A stretch of DNA of 64,000 nucleotides from Burkholderia dolosa (GTDB lineage: Bacteria > Pseudomonadota > Gammaproteobacteria > Burkholderiales > Burkholderiaceae), in contig NZ_CABVPR010000012.1 of the NCBI RefSeq assembly GCF_902499135.1, positions 1-64,000 on the forward strand. The letters are read 5' to 3'. Position 1 is the stretch's first letter; every line of letters begins with the position of its first letter. A program made the position numbers and the translations under genes. This document shows, piece after piece, positions 55,538 to 64,000 of the stretch. The notes under the pieces are model-generated. The model saw nothing but the letters and a program-made list of their open reading frames with translations, made no database searches and was not told the DNA's origin.

Positions 55538-55993
55538 TTACAGGATTCCGATGATTTTCACTTCGAACGTGAGCGCTTGGCCCGCGAGCGGATGATTGAA
55601 GTCGAACAGCGCCGAGGTTTCGCCGACTTCCTTCAGCACCCCTGCATAGCGGCCGCCGTCCGGCGCGTTGAACTCGATCAGCTCGCCCGGCGTGAAGTCG
55701 TCGCCGACCATCCCGTTCTCGCGCAGCGTCGACAGCGTCACGCGCTGCAGCATGTCGGGATTGCGGGGACCGAACCCTTGCTCGGGCGTTAGCTGAAAAG
55801 TCGAATGGTCGCCGACCTTCAGCCCCAGCAGAATCTGTTCCAGCGAGGGCGCCAGTTGCCCGGCGCCGAGCAGCAGCGTGGCGGGCTTGTCGGAGAAGGT
55901 GTTGACGATGTCGGCGCCGTCGGCCAGTGCAAGCCGGTAATGCAGCGTGACATGGGAACCGGGCTTCACTTCGGATAGATCGATGAGGCTCAT
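55538..55993 (-). CDS. fkpB: FKBP-type peptidyl-prolyl isomerase (FkpB/SlpA-like)
   Basis: 151 residues. An SlyD/FkpB-like FKBP domain with an inserted flap: [34 protein letters not shown] and [16 protein letters not shown] are present. It lacks the histidine-rich tail of SlyD. The product is a cytoplasmic prolyl isomerase/chaperone. It lies two bases upstream of ispH, suggesting translational coupling. Confidence 0.93.
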   Translation of the reverse strand: MSLIDLSEVKPGSHVTLHYRLALADGADIVNTFSDKPATLLLGAGQLAPSLEQILLGLKVGDHSTFQLTPEQGFGPRNPDMLQRVTLSTLRENGMVGDDFTPGELIEFNAPDGGRYAGVLKEVGETSALFDFNHPLAGQALTFEVKIIGIL

Positions 55994-56128
55994 GAATTAC
56001 TCGTTCAGTCGGCGCCCGAACGGCCGAAAGGCCCAGCGCAAAGCCAATATTGTAAGTCACATGAGCGTGCAAGGCTGAAAGTGCGACGACGTCGCGCAGA
56101 GGGCCGGCCGCCGATGGAGTTTCGGATC

Positions 56129-56905
56129 ATGCTGTCACCCTGCCTCGTCTTTCCGCCGCCCGAATGCCGCGACACGCCCGATGCGCGCGAAAATCCGCCG
56201 CCGCGCCCCGCCGTCACGCCGACGCGCCGGCGCCGCCCGCGCAACTGGCGCTCCGATCTGCCGCGCGAACGGCTGCTGGAGCGCGGGCCGGGCGCGCTGA
56301 CCGACGCGGAGCTGGTCGCGCTGCTGCTCGGCACCGGCTCGCGCGGGCAGGACGTATTCGTCAGTGCGCGCGCACTGCTCGACCGCTTCGGCGGCTCGCT
56401 GCGCGGCATGCTCGACGCGGCGCCCGCGGAGTTCGAAACCCATCCCGGCATCGGCGCCGCGCGGGCGGCGCTGCTGATCGCGGTGACGGAACTGGCGCGC
56501 CGTGCGCTGGCGGAAGAGGTCGACGAGCGTCTGCGGATCGGTTCGCCGGGCGCGGTCGAAGACTTCCTGAGGCTGAAGATCGGCACGCGCGAGCACGAAG
56601 TATTCGTCACGCTTTATCTGGATGCACGTCACGGCGTGATCGACGTCGAGGAAAGCGCGCGCGGCTCGCTGACGCGCATGGCCGTCTATCCGCGCGAGAT
56701 CGTGCGTCGCGCGCTCGCGCTGAACGCCGCCGCGCTGATCGTCGCGCACAATCATCCTTCCGGCGCGGTTCAGCCGAGCGCCGAAGACCGCCGGCTCACG
56801 CGCGTGCTGCGCGAAGCGCTCGCGCTCGTCGACGTGCGGCTGCTCGATCACGTCGTGGTCGGCACGGCGGAAACGTTCTCGTTTGCACGCGCCGGCTGGC
56901 TGTAG
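56129..56905 (+). CDS. radC: RadC family JAB/MPN domain protein
   Basis: About 258 residues. An N-terminal helix-hairpin-helix region ([32 protein letters not shown]) is followed by the MPN domain with the metal motif HNHPSG (about residues 212-217) and later S-x6-D ([11 protein letters not shown]). Despite its name, a repair role for RadC is not supported in E. coli. ATG at 56129 was chosen because GGAG lies nine bases upstream; 56081 and 56114 are longer alternatives that add basic residues. It is divergent from fkpB. Confidence 0.92.
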   Translation: MLSPCLVFPPPECRDTPDARENPPPRPAVTPTRRRRPRNWRSDLPRERLLERGPGALTDAELVALLLGTGSRGQDVFVSARALLDRFGGSLRGMLDAAPAEFETHPGIGAARAALLIAVTELARRALAEEVDERLRIGSPGAVEDFLRLKIGTREHEVFVTLYLDARHGVIDVEESARGSLTRMAVYPREIVRRALALNAAALIVAHNHPSGAVQPSAEDRRLTRVLREALALVDVRLLDHVVVGTAETFSFARAGWL

Positions 56906-56962
56906 ACTGTGGCCCGCCGCGATGGGCGCACCGCCCCGTATAACGACGCAGCGAAATTGGGT

Positions 56963-56992
56963 TTGATTTTCCTGAGATTTTTCTGCTAGAAT
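56963..56992 (+). promoter_or_regulatory. Candidate promoter of rpmB-rpmG
   Basis: TTGATT (56963-56968) and TAGAAT (56987-56992) spaced by 18 bases, in an AT-rich patch. The predicted leader is about 150 bases and contains no ORF of note. Confidence 0.6.
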
Positions 56993-57148
56993 CGTCGTCT
57001 GTCTTTTTTCCAACCAGTTCTAGCCATCGAAGGGCCTTGTCTGTCAAAGGGCTTGGGCGTTCGGAGTGCAGCTATGGATCACGTGGCTGCGCGATGAGAA
57101 CCTTCACCGGCGATCGAACCCCGAATTTAGCGTATTAGGAGTGCTCTC

Positions 57149-57382
57149 ATGGCACGCGTATGCCAAGTAACTGGGAAAGCGCCGATGAGCGGCAACAACG
57201 TTTCCCACGCGAACAACAAGACCAAGCGCCGCTTCCTGCCGAACCTGCAAAACCGCCGGTTCTGGGTGGAAAGCGAAAACCGTTGGGTGCGCCTGCGCGT
57301 TTCGAACGCCGGCCTGCGCCTGATCGACAAGAACGGCATCGATTCCGTGCTCGCTGACCTGCGTGCACGCGGCGAAGCCTAA
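57149..57382 (+). CDS. rpmB: 50S ribosomal protein L28
   Basis: 77 residues starting [20 protein letters not shown], with the conserved [13 protein letters not shown]. Only one cysteine is present, so this is the zinc-independent form. AGGAG lies before the start codon. It is followed by rpmG after 17 bases, the standard pair. Confidence 0.98.
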
Positions 57383-57399
57383 GCCCAAGGAGCACAATC

Positions 57400-57567
57400 A
57401 TGGCAAAAGGCGCACGCGACAAGATCAAGCTCGAGTCGACCGCTGGCACGGGCCACTTCTACACGACCACGAAGAACAAGCGCAACATGCCGGAAAAGAT
57501 GGAGATCATGAAGTTCGATCCCGTCGCCCGCAAGCATGTGGCGTACAAAGAAACCAAGATCAAGTAA
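57400..57567 (+). CDS. rpmG: 50S ribosomal protein L33
   Basis: 55 residues: [20 protein letters not shown] at the start, then [20 protein letters not shown] and the end YKETKIK. No CxxC pairs, so this is the zinc-independent form. AAGGAG lies seven bases before the ATG. It is co-transcribed with rpmB and closed by a terminator. Confidence 0.98.
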
Positions 57568-57598
57568 TCTCCGGTTTCAGCGAGCCTGACGACAAGCG

Positions 57599-57630
57599 AA
57601 GAGCCCCGCACATGCGGGGCTCTTTGTTTT
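57599..57630 (+). terminator. Intrinsic terminator after rpmG
   Basis: GAGCCCCGCA (57601-57610) pairs with TGCGGGGCTC (57613-57622) as a tight hairpin, followed by TTTGTTTTG. Confidence 0.88.
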
Positions 57631-57727
57631 GCGCGCACGGCTCGGGCGCGACGCGGTATGCTCTCCCCTTTCCGCGGCCTCGGCTGCCGGAACGCACGAT
57701 CAAAAAGCGTAACGATGGAGATGCAGC

Positions 57728-59314
57728 ATGAAATTCGACGTGGCGATCGTCGGCAGCGGCCTGGCAGGCCTGTCGGTCGCGCTCAATCTGGCCAGCACGC
57801 GACGTGTCGCGCTGATCGCGAAACGTTCGATGATGGAGGGCGCGAGCGATAACGCGCAAGGCGGGATCGCCGCCGTCCTCGATTCCGCGGACAGCATCGA
57901 GAACCACGTCGACGACACGCTGGTCGCCGGCGGCGGGCTATGCGACGAAGGCGCGACGCGCTACATCGTCGAACACGGCCGCGAGGCGATCGAGTGGCTG
58001 ATCTCGCAGGGCGTGCCGTTCACGAAGGACGACGCAGCCGAACTCGGCTTCCATCTGACGCGCGAAGGCGGCCACAGCCACCGGCGGATCATTCATGCGG
58101 CGGACGCGACCGGTCACGCGGTGCTCGCCACGCTGTCGGAGCGCGCGCGCCAGCATCCGAATATCACGTTCTTCGAAAACCACCACGCGATCGACCTGAT
58201 CACGTCGGAGCGGCTCGGCCTTCCCGGCCGCCGCTGCCATGGACTGTATGCGCTCGACGTCGACAACGACCGCACGATCACGATCGAAGCGCCGCACACG
58301 GTGCTCGCGACCGGCGGCGCGGGCAAGGTGTACCTGTACACGACGAACCCGGACACCGCGACCGGCGACGGCATCGCGATGGCATGGCGCGCGGGCTGCC
58401 GCGTCGCGAACATGGAGTTCATCCAGTTCCATCCGACCTGCCTGTTCCATCCGTATGCGAAATCGTTTCTGATCTCGGAAGCCGTACGCGGCGAAGGCGG
58501 GCTGCTCAAGCTGCCCGACGGCACGCGCTTCATGCCCGCGCACGACCCGCGCGCAGAACTCGCACCGCGCGACATCGTCGCGCGCGCGATCGACTTCGAG
58601 ATCAAGAAGCGCGGGATCGACTGCGTGTATCTCGACATCAGCCACCAGCCCGAAGCGTTCCTGCGCGAACACTTTCCGACGATTCACGCACGCTGCCTCG
58701 AGTTCGGCATCGACATCGCGAAGCAGCCGATCCCCGTCGTGCCGGCCGCGCATTACACGTGCGGCGGCGTCGTCACCGATCTCGCCGGACGTACCGATCT
58801 GGCCGGCCTGTATGCAGTCGGCGAAACGTCTTACACGGGGCTGCACGGCGCGAACCGGCTCGCAAGCAACTCGCTGCGCGAATGTCTGGTGATCGGCCGC
58901 GCGACCGCCGGCGCAATCGAAGCGGCCGGCTTCGATGCGGACATGCCGGGCACGCTTCCCGCATGGGACGAAAGTCGCGTGTCGGACGCGGACGAGGAAG
59001 TCGTCGTCGCCCACAACTGGGACGAACTGCGCCGCCTGATGTGGAACTACGTCGGCATCGTGCGCACCGACAAGCGGCTCGAGCGCGCGAAGCATCGGCT
59101 GTCGCTGCTGCGCGACGAGATCCACGAGTACTACGCGAACTTCCGCGTGACGCGCGACCTGCTCGAACTGCGCAATCTCGTCGACGTCGCGACGTTGATC
59201 GTGAAAAGCGCATACTCGCGCCGCGAAAGCCGCGGGCTCCACTACAGCCGCGACTGGCCGCACACGCTGCCGAAGGCGCTGCCGAGCGTGCTGACGCCGC
59301 GCGCACGTCGCTGA
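57728..59314 (+). CDS. nadB: L-aspartate oxidase
   Basis: 528 residues. The flavoenzyme oxidises aspartate to iminoaspartate for quinolinate synthesis. The FAD-binding GSGLAGLSVALNLAS is at the N terminus, and NAQGGIAAVL follows. The active-site region includes EFIQFHPTC and GLYAVGETSYTGLHGANRLA. The C-terminal helical domain is intact. It converges with nadC-nadA, which encode the next two steps, separated by a shared terminator. Confidence 0.95.
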   Translation: MKFDVAIVGSGLAGLSVALNLASTRRVALIAKRSMMEGASDNAQGGIAAVLDSADSIENHVDDTLVAGGGLCDEGATRYIVEHGREAIEWLISQGVPFTKDDAAELGFHLTREGGHSHRRIIHAADATGHAVLATLSERARQHPNITFFENHHAIDLITSERLGLPGRRCHGLYALDVDNDRTITIEAPHTVLATGGAGKVYLYTTNPDTATGDGIAMAWRAGCRVANMEFIQFHPTCLFHPYAKSFLISEAVRGEGGLLKLPDGTRFMPAHDPRAELAPRDIVARAIDFEIKKRGIDCVYLDISHQPEAFLREHFPTIHARCLEFGIDIAKQPIPVVPAAHYTCGGVVTDLAGRTDLAGLYAVGETSYTGLHGANRLASNSLRECLVIGRATAGAIEAAGFDADMPGTLPAWDESRVSDADEEVVVAHNWDELRRLMWNYVGIVRTDKRLERAKHRLSLLRDEIHEYYANFRVTRDLLELRNLVDVATLIVKSAYSRRESRGLHYSRDWPHTLPKALPSVLTPRARR

Positions 59315-59355
59315 TCGACAACGGCGCGTTGCAACGCTGCGCGCCCCGTCAAGCG

Positions 59356-59393
59356 AAAAAAGCCGTTGGCGGTTGCGCGCCAACGGCTTTTTT
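59356..59393. terminator. Bidirectional intrinsic terminator between nadB and nadC
   Basis: A 16-base perfect inverted repeat (59356-59371 with 59378-59393) whose ends are A6 and T6, between convergent genes. Confidence 0.92.
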
Positions 59394-59420
59394 CATCGGA
59401 TCGCCCGAAGCTCGAACGGC

Positions 59421-60377
59421 TCAGTCGACGATTCGCATCGAATAGTCGGTCGCGCGCACGTCCTTCGTCAGCGCGCCGATCGAAATGCGATCGACGCCGG
59501 TTTCGGCGAACGCGCGCACCGTATCGAAATTGACGCCGCCCGACACCTCGAGCAGCGCCTTGCCGGCCGTCACGCGCACCGCTTCGCGCATCATGTCGAG
59601 CGGGAAGTTGTCGAGCAGCACCGACTGCGCGCCATGCGCGAGCGCCGTATCGAGCTGCGCGAGCGTTTCGACTTCGATCTGCACCGGCACGCCCGCATTC
59701 AGCGCGAACGCCGCATCGAGCGCCTCGCCGACGCCGCCCGCCGCCGCGATGTGGTTCTCCTTGATCAGGATCCCGTCGTACAGCGCGAGACGCTGGTTCT
59801 CGCCGCCGCCGACGCGCACCGCATACTTCTGCGCGAGCCGCAGGCCCGGCAGCGTCTTGCGCGTATCGAGAATCTTCGCGCGCGTGCCTTCGACGCGGTC
59901 GACGTAACGGCGCGTCGCCGTCGCGACGCCCGACAGCAATTGCAGGAAGTTCAGCGCGTTGCGCTCGGCGGTCAGCAACGCGCGCGCCGGCCCGTCGAGT
60001 TCGCAAACGATCGAGTCGGGCGCCATTCTGTCGCCCTCGCGATAGCGCCATTGCACGACGATCGTCGGGTCGATGCGCTCGATCACGCGCTCGAACCACG
60101 GCACGCCGCACAGCACGGCTTCCTCGCGCACAATGACGCGTGCGCGGCGACGCTCGTCCGCCGGCACGAGCCGGCCGGTCTGATCGCCGGCGCCGACGTC
60201 TTCGGCAATCGCGTCGGCCACGTTGCGTGCGATCGCATCGTCGAATGCCGCGCCGTACTGCGCGCGAATCGCGTCGAAAAGCGGCGACACGGCGCCGCTC
60301 GCCGCGCGCACGGCGCGGTCGTTCGCGGCGCCGGCGACGCGTTCGTCCGGCAGCGGCTGAACGTACGGACCGTTCAT
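59421..60377 (-). CDS. nadC: Nicotinate-nucleotide pyrophosphorylase (quinolinate phosphoribosyltransferase)
   Basis: 318 residues. NadC converts quinolinate and PRPP to nicotinate mononucleotide. AEDVGAGDQTG, LTAERNALNFLQLLSGVAT, LDTRKTLPGLR and ILIKENHI are family motifs in order. The N terminus is about 25 residues longer than in E. coli. ATG at 60377 overlaps the nadA stop by one base (TAATG). Confidence 0.95.
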   Translation of the reverse strand: MNGPYVQPLPDERVAGAANDRAVRAASGAVSPLFDAIRAQYGAAFDDAIARNVADAIAEDVGAGDQTGRLVPADERRRARVIVREEAVLCGVPWFERVIERIDPTIVVQWRYREGDRMAPDSIVCELDGPARALLTAERNALNFLQLLSGVATATRRYVDRVEGTRAKILDTRKTLPGLRLAQKYAVRVGGGENQRLALYDGILIKENHIAAAGGVGEALDAAFALNAGVPVQIEVETLAQLDTALAHGAQSVLLDNFPLDMMREAVRVTAGKALLEVSGGVNFDTVRAFAETGVDRISIGALTKDVRATDYSMRIVD

Positions 60378-61510
60378 TACGCCGCCCCCACGTTTGCGAA
60401 CAGCGGCTGGTCGCGCTGCAGATCGCCGCTCGCCTGCACGCGCTTCTTGTGCGCGGCCGCGAAATCGAGCATCCGGTCGATCGGCACACGTGCGCGTTCG
60501 CCGATCGCCGGATCGACGAAGATCTCGTTGTGGCCGCGCTCGAGCACGTCGGCGAGGTTCGCGAGGCCGTTCATCGCCATCCACGGACAGTGCGCACAGC
60601 TCTTGCACGTCGCGCTGTTGCCGGCGGTCGGCGCCGCGATGAACGTCTTGCCGGGCGCGGCCAGCTGCATCTTGTGCAGGATGCCGAGATCGGTCGCGAC
60701 GATGAAGCGCGTCGCGTCGAACTTGACGGCAGCATCGATCAGTTGCGTCGTCGAGCCGACGACGTCGGCCTGCGCGACGACGCTCTCCGGCGATTCAGGG
60801 TGGACCAGCACTTTTGCGTCCGGATATTCGGCGCGCAGCAGATCGAGCTCGATGCCCTTGAACTCGTCGTGCACGAGGCACGAGCCCTGCCACAGCAGCA
60901 TGTCGGCGCCGGTTTTCTTCTGAATATAGCTGCCGAGATGACGGTCCGGCGCCCAGATGATCTTCTCGCCGCGCGCATGCAGGTCGGCGACGATCTCGAG
61001 GCCGATCGACGACGTGACCATCCAGTCGGCCCGTGCCTTCACGGCCGCGCTGGTATTCGCGTACACGACGACGGTGCGGTCCGGATGCGCGTCGCAGAAC
61101 GCGGAGAATTCGTCGACCGGGCAGCCGAGATCGAGCGAGCACGTGGCATCGAGATCGGGCATCAGGATGCGCTTGTTCGGGCTGAGGATTTTGGCGGTTT
61201 CGCCCATGAAGCGCACGCCTGCGACAACGAGTGTCTGCGCGTCGTGATCGCGGCCGAACCGCGCCATTTCGAGCGAGTCGGCTACGCAGCCGCCGGTTTC
61301 GTCCGCGAGCGCCTGCAGTTCGGCGTCCACGTAGTAGTGGGCGACGAGCACGGCCTTTTCGCGTACGAGAAGTGCCTTGATGCGCGCTTTCAGTGCGGCG
61401 CGTTCTTCGGCGGACGGCGTGTCGGGCACTTTCGCCCATGCCTGTCCGACGCCGCACACGCCTGCGGCGACCGGCCGGTCGTACTCGACGGGTTTGATCG
61501 TCGATTGCAT
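60377..61510 (-). CDS. nadA: Quinolinate synthase A
   Basis: 377 residues. It condenses iminoaspartate with dihydroxyacetone phosphate, using a [4Fe-4S] cluster. Likely cluster cysteines are in [17 protein letters not shown] and [21 protein letters not shown] and [12 protein letters not shown] are also conserved. AGGAG lies just before the ATG at 61510. The 5' leader contains 49-bp tandem repeats. Confidence 0.95.
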   Translation of the reverse strand: MQSTIKPVEYDRPVAAGVCGVGQAWAKVPDTPSAEERAALKARIKALLVREKAVLVAHYYVDAELQALADETGGCVADSLEMARFGRDHDAQTLVVAGVRFMGETAKILSPNKRILMPDLDATCSLDLGCPVDEFSAFCDAHPDRTVVVYANTSAAVKARADWMVTSSIGLEIVADLHARGEKIIWAPDRHLGSYIQKKTGADMLLWQGSCLVHDEFKGIELDLLRAEYPDAKVLVHPESPESVVAQADVVGSTTQLIDAAVKFDATRFIVATDLGILHKMQLAAPGKTFIAAPTAGNSATCKSCAHCPWMAMNGLANLADVLERGHNEIFVDPAIGERARVPIDRMLDFAAAHKKRVQASGDLQRDQPLFANVGAA

Positions 61511-61530
61511 CTCCGTATCTCCTGTCGACC

Positions 61531-61646
61531 CGAGTTAGCGCTTTAGCGCTTACTCGGGTCCCATGCAAAGCCATCGGCCCGAGTCCGCGCTTCAACGCTC
61601 ACTCGCGTCCCATGCAAAGCCATCGATCCGAGTTGGCGCTCCAGCC
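61531..61646 (-). repeat. 49-bp tandem repeat with hairpins in the nadA leader
   Basis: Two full units (61531-61579 and 61580-61628) and an 18-base partial third (61629-61646). Each begins with an interrupted palindrome such as CGAGTTAGCGC/GCGCTTACTCG around a short loop, then the constant segment GTCCCATGCAAAGCCATCG. Read on the minus strand, each unit contains ATGGCTTTGCATGGGAC, opening a short frame (for example 61623-61543, 26 residues starting MALHGTRVSVEARTR). It lies 21 bases upstream of the nadA start. Confidence 0.88.
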
Positions 61647-61704
61647 CCCTCCGATCCCGAGCAGGCTTCCTCCTGCCGCAGGCCGCGCGAAACGCGCGGC
61701 CAAA

Positions 61705-61735
61705 TGAAAAAACCCCGCCAGCGCGGGGTTTGTGA
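61705..61735 (-). terminator. Intrinsic terminator after the desaturase gene
   Basis: AAACCCCGC (61710-61718) pairs with GCGGGGTTT (61723-61731), loop CAGC. On the minus strand TTTTTTCATTTG follows. It separates the desaturase transcript from the nadA leader. Confidence 0.88.
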
Positions 61736-61762
61736 CGTCCTGAGATTCTAATCGATTTCGAA

Positions 61763-62962
61763 TCACGCGTAGCGGCGCAGACGCATCGCAAATTCCTGCA
61801 GCGCCTTGATCCCGCTTTGTTCCGCGCGATGACACCAATCCTGCAATTGCGCGAGCAGTTGTTCGCGCGATGCCGTCGAGCGGTCCCAGATCGCCGCGAG
61901 ATCCTGGCGCAGCTGGAAGTACGTGTGCAACTTCTGGCTGCTCGCGAAGATCTCGGGCAGCAGCTTCTTCTGCGGCTCGTCGAGGCCGTCGGCATCCTTG
62001 TGGAACCACTTGCGCGCGCTGCGCATCAGCTGATACTTCTCGCTCGAGCCGAGCTCCTTCAGATGCGCGAGCTCCTGCCGGTACGCGCGCTTCAGCGCCT
62101 TGCCGTAGCGCGCCATCACTTCGTAGCGGTTCGACAGCACGGCCTGCAGCGTCTCCTGGTCGAGCACGGTCTTCGGCTTGTTCAGGCGCGGCGTCGGTGC
62201 GATCTTCTTCACCTTCGCGAGGCCGAATGCCGACATGATGCGGATGTACATCCAGCCGATGTCGAACTCGTACCACTTGTTCGACAGCTTCGCCGACGTG
62301 GCGAACGTATGGTGATTGTTGTGCAGCTCTTCGCCGCCGATCACGATGCCCCACGGGAACAGGTTCGTGCTCGCGTCGGCCGAGTTGAAGTTGCGATAGC
62401 CCCAGAAGTGGCCGAAACCGTTGACGACGCCCGCGGCCCAGAACGGAATCCACGCCATCTGCACGGCCCAGACGGTCAAGCCGAGCACGCCGAACAGCGC
62501 GACGTCGATCACCATCATCAGGCTCACGCCGAGAATCGGGTACTTCGAATAGACGTTGCGTTCGATCCAGTCGTTCGGCGTGCCGTGACTGAACTTGCGC
62601 ATCGTCTCTTCATTCTTCGCTTCCGCGCGGTACAGCTCCGCGCCTTCGAGGAACACCTTCCAGATGCCGCGCGTCTGCGGGCTGTGCGGATCTTCCTCGG
62701 TCTCGCACTTCGCGTGATGCTTCCGATGAATCGCGGCCCACTGGCCGGTCAGCATGCCGGTCGTCATCCACAACCAGAAGCGGAAGAAGTGACTTGCGAT
62801 CGGATGCAGCTCCAGCGCGCGGTGCGCCTGACAGCGATGCAGATAGACCGTCACGCCGATGATCGTGACGTGCGTGACGGCCAGCGCGAACAGCGCGACC
62901 TGCCACCATGAAAAACGCAGGAGCCCGTGGGAAAGAAAATCGAGCAGGGAATTCAGCAAGGC
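61763..62962 (-). CDS. Membrane fatty-acid (acyl-CoA type) desaturase
   Basis: About 399 residues. Four membrane segments and three histidine boxes: HRCQAHR (about residue 42), HRKHH (about 79) and HNNHH (about 216). These place it among delta-9-type membrane di-iron desaturases. A helical, charged C-terminal extension of roughly 150 residues follows the last box. TTG at 62962 (giving MLNSLLDF) was chosen because AGG lies eight bases upstream; GTG at 62992 is the alternative. The upstream region 62963-63169 is AT-rich and holds no other gene. Confidence 0.9.
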   Translation of the reverse strand, partial: ALLNSLLDFLSHGLLRFSWWQVALFALAVTHVTIIGVTVYLHRCQAHRALELHPIASHFFRFWLWMTTGMLTGQWAAIHRKHHAKCETEEDPHSPQTRGIWKVFLEGAELYRAEAKNEETMRKFSHGTPNDWIERNVYSKYPILGVSLMMVIDVALFGVLGLTVWAVQMAWIPFWAAGVVNGFGHFWGYRNFNSADASTNLFPWGIVIGGEELHNNHHTFATSAKLSNKWYEFDIGWMYIRIMSAFGLAKVKKIAPTPRLNKPKTVLDQETLQAVLSNRYEVMARYGKALKRAYRQELAHLKELGSSEKYQLMRSARKWFHKDADGLDEPQKKLLPEIFASSQKLHTYFQLRQDLAAIWDRSTASREQLLAQLQDWCHRAEQSGIKALQEFAMRLRRYA

Positions 62963-63169
62963 AGTTACCTGTGGTGAGAGCGACCCCGGCACACGCCGGC
63001 GTCATAAAAATGAAAGCATACCTCGGATAGACCGAAATTTTACTTCAACCGTTCCAAGCCTTTGTAACAAATGAACATTTTCTTGCCTTGACGCAACGAC
63101 GATAGTCCATCGCCGGACCCGGTCGGCCGATCGCTCCGCGCTCCGCCGTTCCGCCGCGTCAGATGCGGC

Positions 63170-64000
63170 TCAGGCAGCCGAGGCCCGCAGATCGTCCGCG
63201 CCGCTCCGGGGCGCCGAATCGCGATCGGCAGCGACATCCGCCGCGACGAAGCCGTCCGGCAGCCCGACGACGCGCACGTCGCGTTGCGGAAACGGAATCG
63301 ACACGCCGTGCTCGCAGAACAGCCGCCAGATGTTCCGATTGACCGCCGAGCGCACGCCGGACGTGCCCTTCGCCGCATCCTCGATCCAGAAGCCGAGCTC
63401 CAGATCGATGCCGTCGGCGCCGAACCCGACCAGATACGGCGTCGGCGGCGGGTCGTCCAGCACGCGCGGCACGCCCTTCGCGGCATCCGCGAGCAAGGCG
63501 AGTGCCTGCTCGACATCGCTCGTGTACGCGACCTGCACCGCGACCTTCGCATGGCCGCGCGTCTGATACGACGACTGGTTCTGCACGACGTCGGTGATCA
63601 GCTTCTCGTTCGGAATCAGCGTCTCGTTGCCGTCGAGGCCGCGCACGACCGTATAGCGCGTGCGGATCTGCGTGACGACGCCCTGCAGCCCGCCGACGCT
63701 GATCGCGTCGCCGAGCCGCAGCGAGCGGTCGAGCAGGATGATGAAGCCGGACACGTAGTTGCTCGCGATCTTCTGCAGCCCGAAACCGAGGCCGACGCCC
63801 AGCGCACCGCCGAATACGCCGAGCACCGTCACGTCGATGCCGACGAGCGACAGCCCGATCAGGACTGCCGCGAACACCAGCAGCGCGCGGCCGATCCGCG
63901 ACAGCACGACCCTCAGGTTCGCATCGAGCGTGCTCGAGCGCGCGAGCCGCTCCTCGAGCACCGAGCCGGCCCACATCGCGACCATCAGCGTCACGCAGAC
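63170..64000 (-). CDS. MscS family mechanosensitive channel protein, 3' part
   Basis: The visible 277 residues are the C-terminal part; the gene continues beyond the right edge. The pore-lining helix region GALGVGLGFGLQKIASNYVSG and the following beta domain (LDRSLRLGDAISVGGLQGVV, PNEKLITDVVQNQS) are typical of MscS. An alpha/beta C-terminal domain with SIPFPQRDVRVVGLP follows. It protects against hypo-osmotic shock in characterised members. Size class (small MscS or large MscK-like) cannot be judged from this piece. Confidence 0.9.
   Translation of the reverse strand, partial: VCVTLMVAMWAGSVLEERLARSSTLDANLRVVLSRIGRALLVFAAVLIGLSLVGIDVTVLGVFGGALGVGLGFGLQKIASNYVSGFIILLDRSLRLGDAISVGGLQGVVTQIRTRYTVVRGLDGNETLIPNEKLITDVVQNQSSYQTRGHAKVAVQVAYTSDVEQALALLADAAKGVPRVLDDPPPTPYLVGFGADGIDLELGFWIEDAAKGTSGVRSAVNRNIWRLFCEHGVSIPFPQRDVRVVGLPDGFVAADVAADRDSAPRSGADDLRASAA

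Noticed and set aside
61531-61646. CRISPR array
   Set aside because: Adjacent units have no unique spacers between them, only two full copies exist, and no cas genes are present.

Overview
The window is chromosomal DNA of a high-GC betaproteobacterium, almost certainly Burkholderia (Burkholderia cepacia complex-like). This is inferred from gene content and order recognised by eye (DUF3460-scpA-panCD, DUF2486-holC-pepA-lptFG, cys operon with DUF934, zapA followed by 6S RNA, livHMGF, ispH-fkpB, rpmB-rpmG, nadB/nadC/nadA). No database search was run. No integrase, transposase, phage gene or CRISPR array was found.

Layout. 0.2-4.2 kb: DUF3460, scpA, panC, panD, an orphan ParA ATPase and a DoxX protein. 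4.5-16.1 kb: cobalamin locus. A minus-strand unit btuB-btuC-btuD-cobT-cobS-cobC starts behind a cobalamin riboswitch. It meets a convergent plus-strand unit cobU-cbiB-cobD-btuF, with cobQ divergent from cobU. Together these encode B12 uptake, aminopropanol-arm attachment and nucleotide-loop assembly. 16.2-17.2 kb: coiled-coil gene, zapA and 6S RNA. 17.2-28.6 kb: EVE and SIMPL proteins, lgt, LysR/ilvD, cytochrome c, DUF2486, holC, pepA, lptF-lptG and a short CbiX chelatase. 28.7-36 kb: the assimilatory sulfate operon cysI-DUF934-cysH-cysD-cysN-SUMT on the minus strand, with a divergent CysB-type regulator. The encoded SUMT and CbiX could supply siroheme to CysI.

36-44.5 kb: a more variable block holding a LivK-like binding protein, tRNA-Leu(CAA), three LysR-type genes, two short-chain dehydrogenases, an alpha/beta hydrolase, DinB and an orphan CopC. 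44.6-49.7 kb: rsuA, a small membrane protein, an epimerase-like protein, a ferredoxin-type reductase, an acetylornithine aminotransferase-like gene behind a putative attenuator, and a GNAT protein. 49.9-54.3 kb: livF-livG-livM-livH on the minus strand, preceded by a decayed livK. 54.5-64 kb: ispH, fkpB, radC, rpmB-rpmG, nadB, nadC-nadA, a fatty-acid desaturase and the 3' part of an MscS-family channel gene cut by the window edge.

Most of the window is ordinary core genome. The most unusual points are: (i) an arginine-rich leader ORF and terminator ahead of the argD-like gene, which may be a transcription attenuator; (ii) a LysR-type gene whose DNA-recognition helix has been removed in frame; (iii) a livK relic that keeps its ribosome-binding site and terminator; (iv) 49-bp tandem hairpin repeats in the leader of nadA-nadC.
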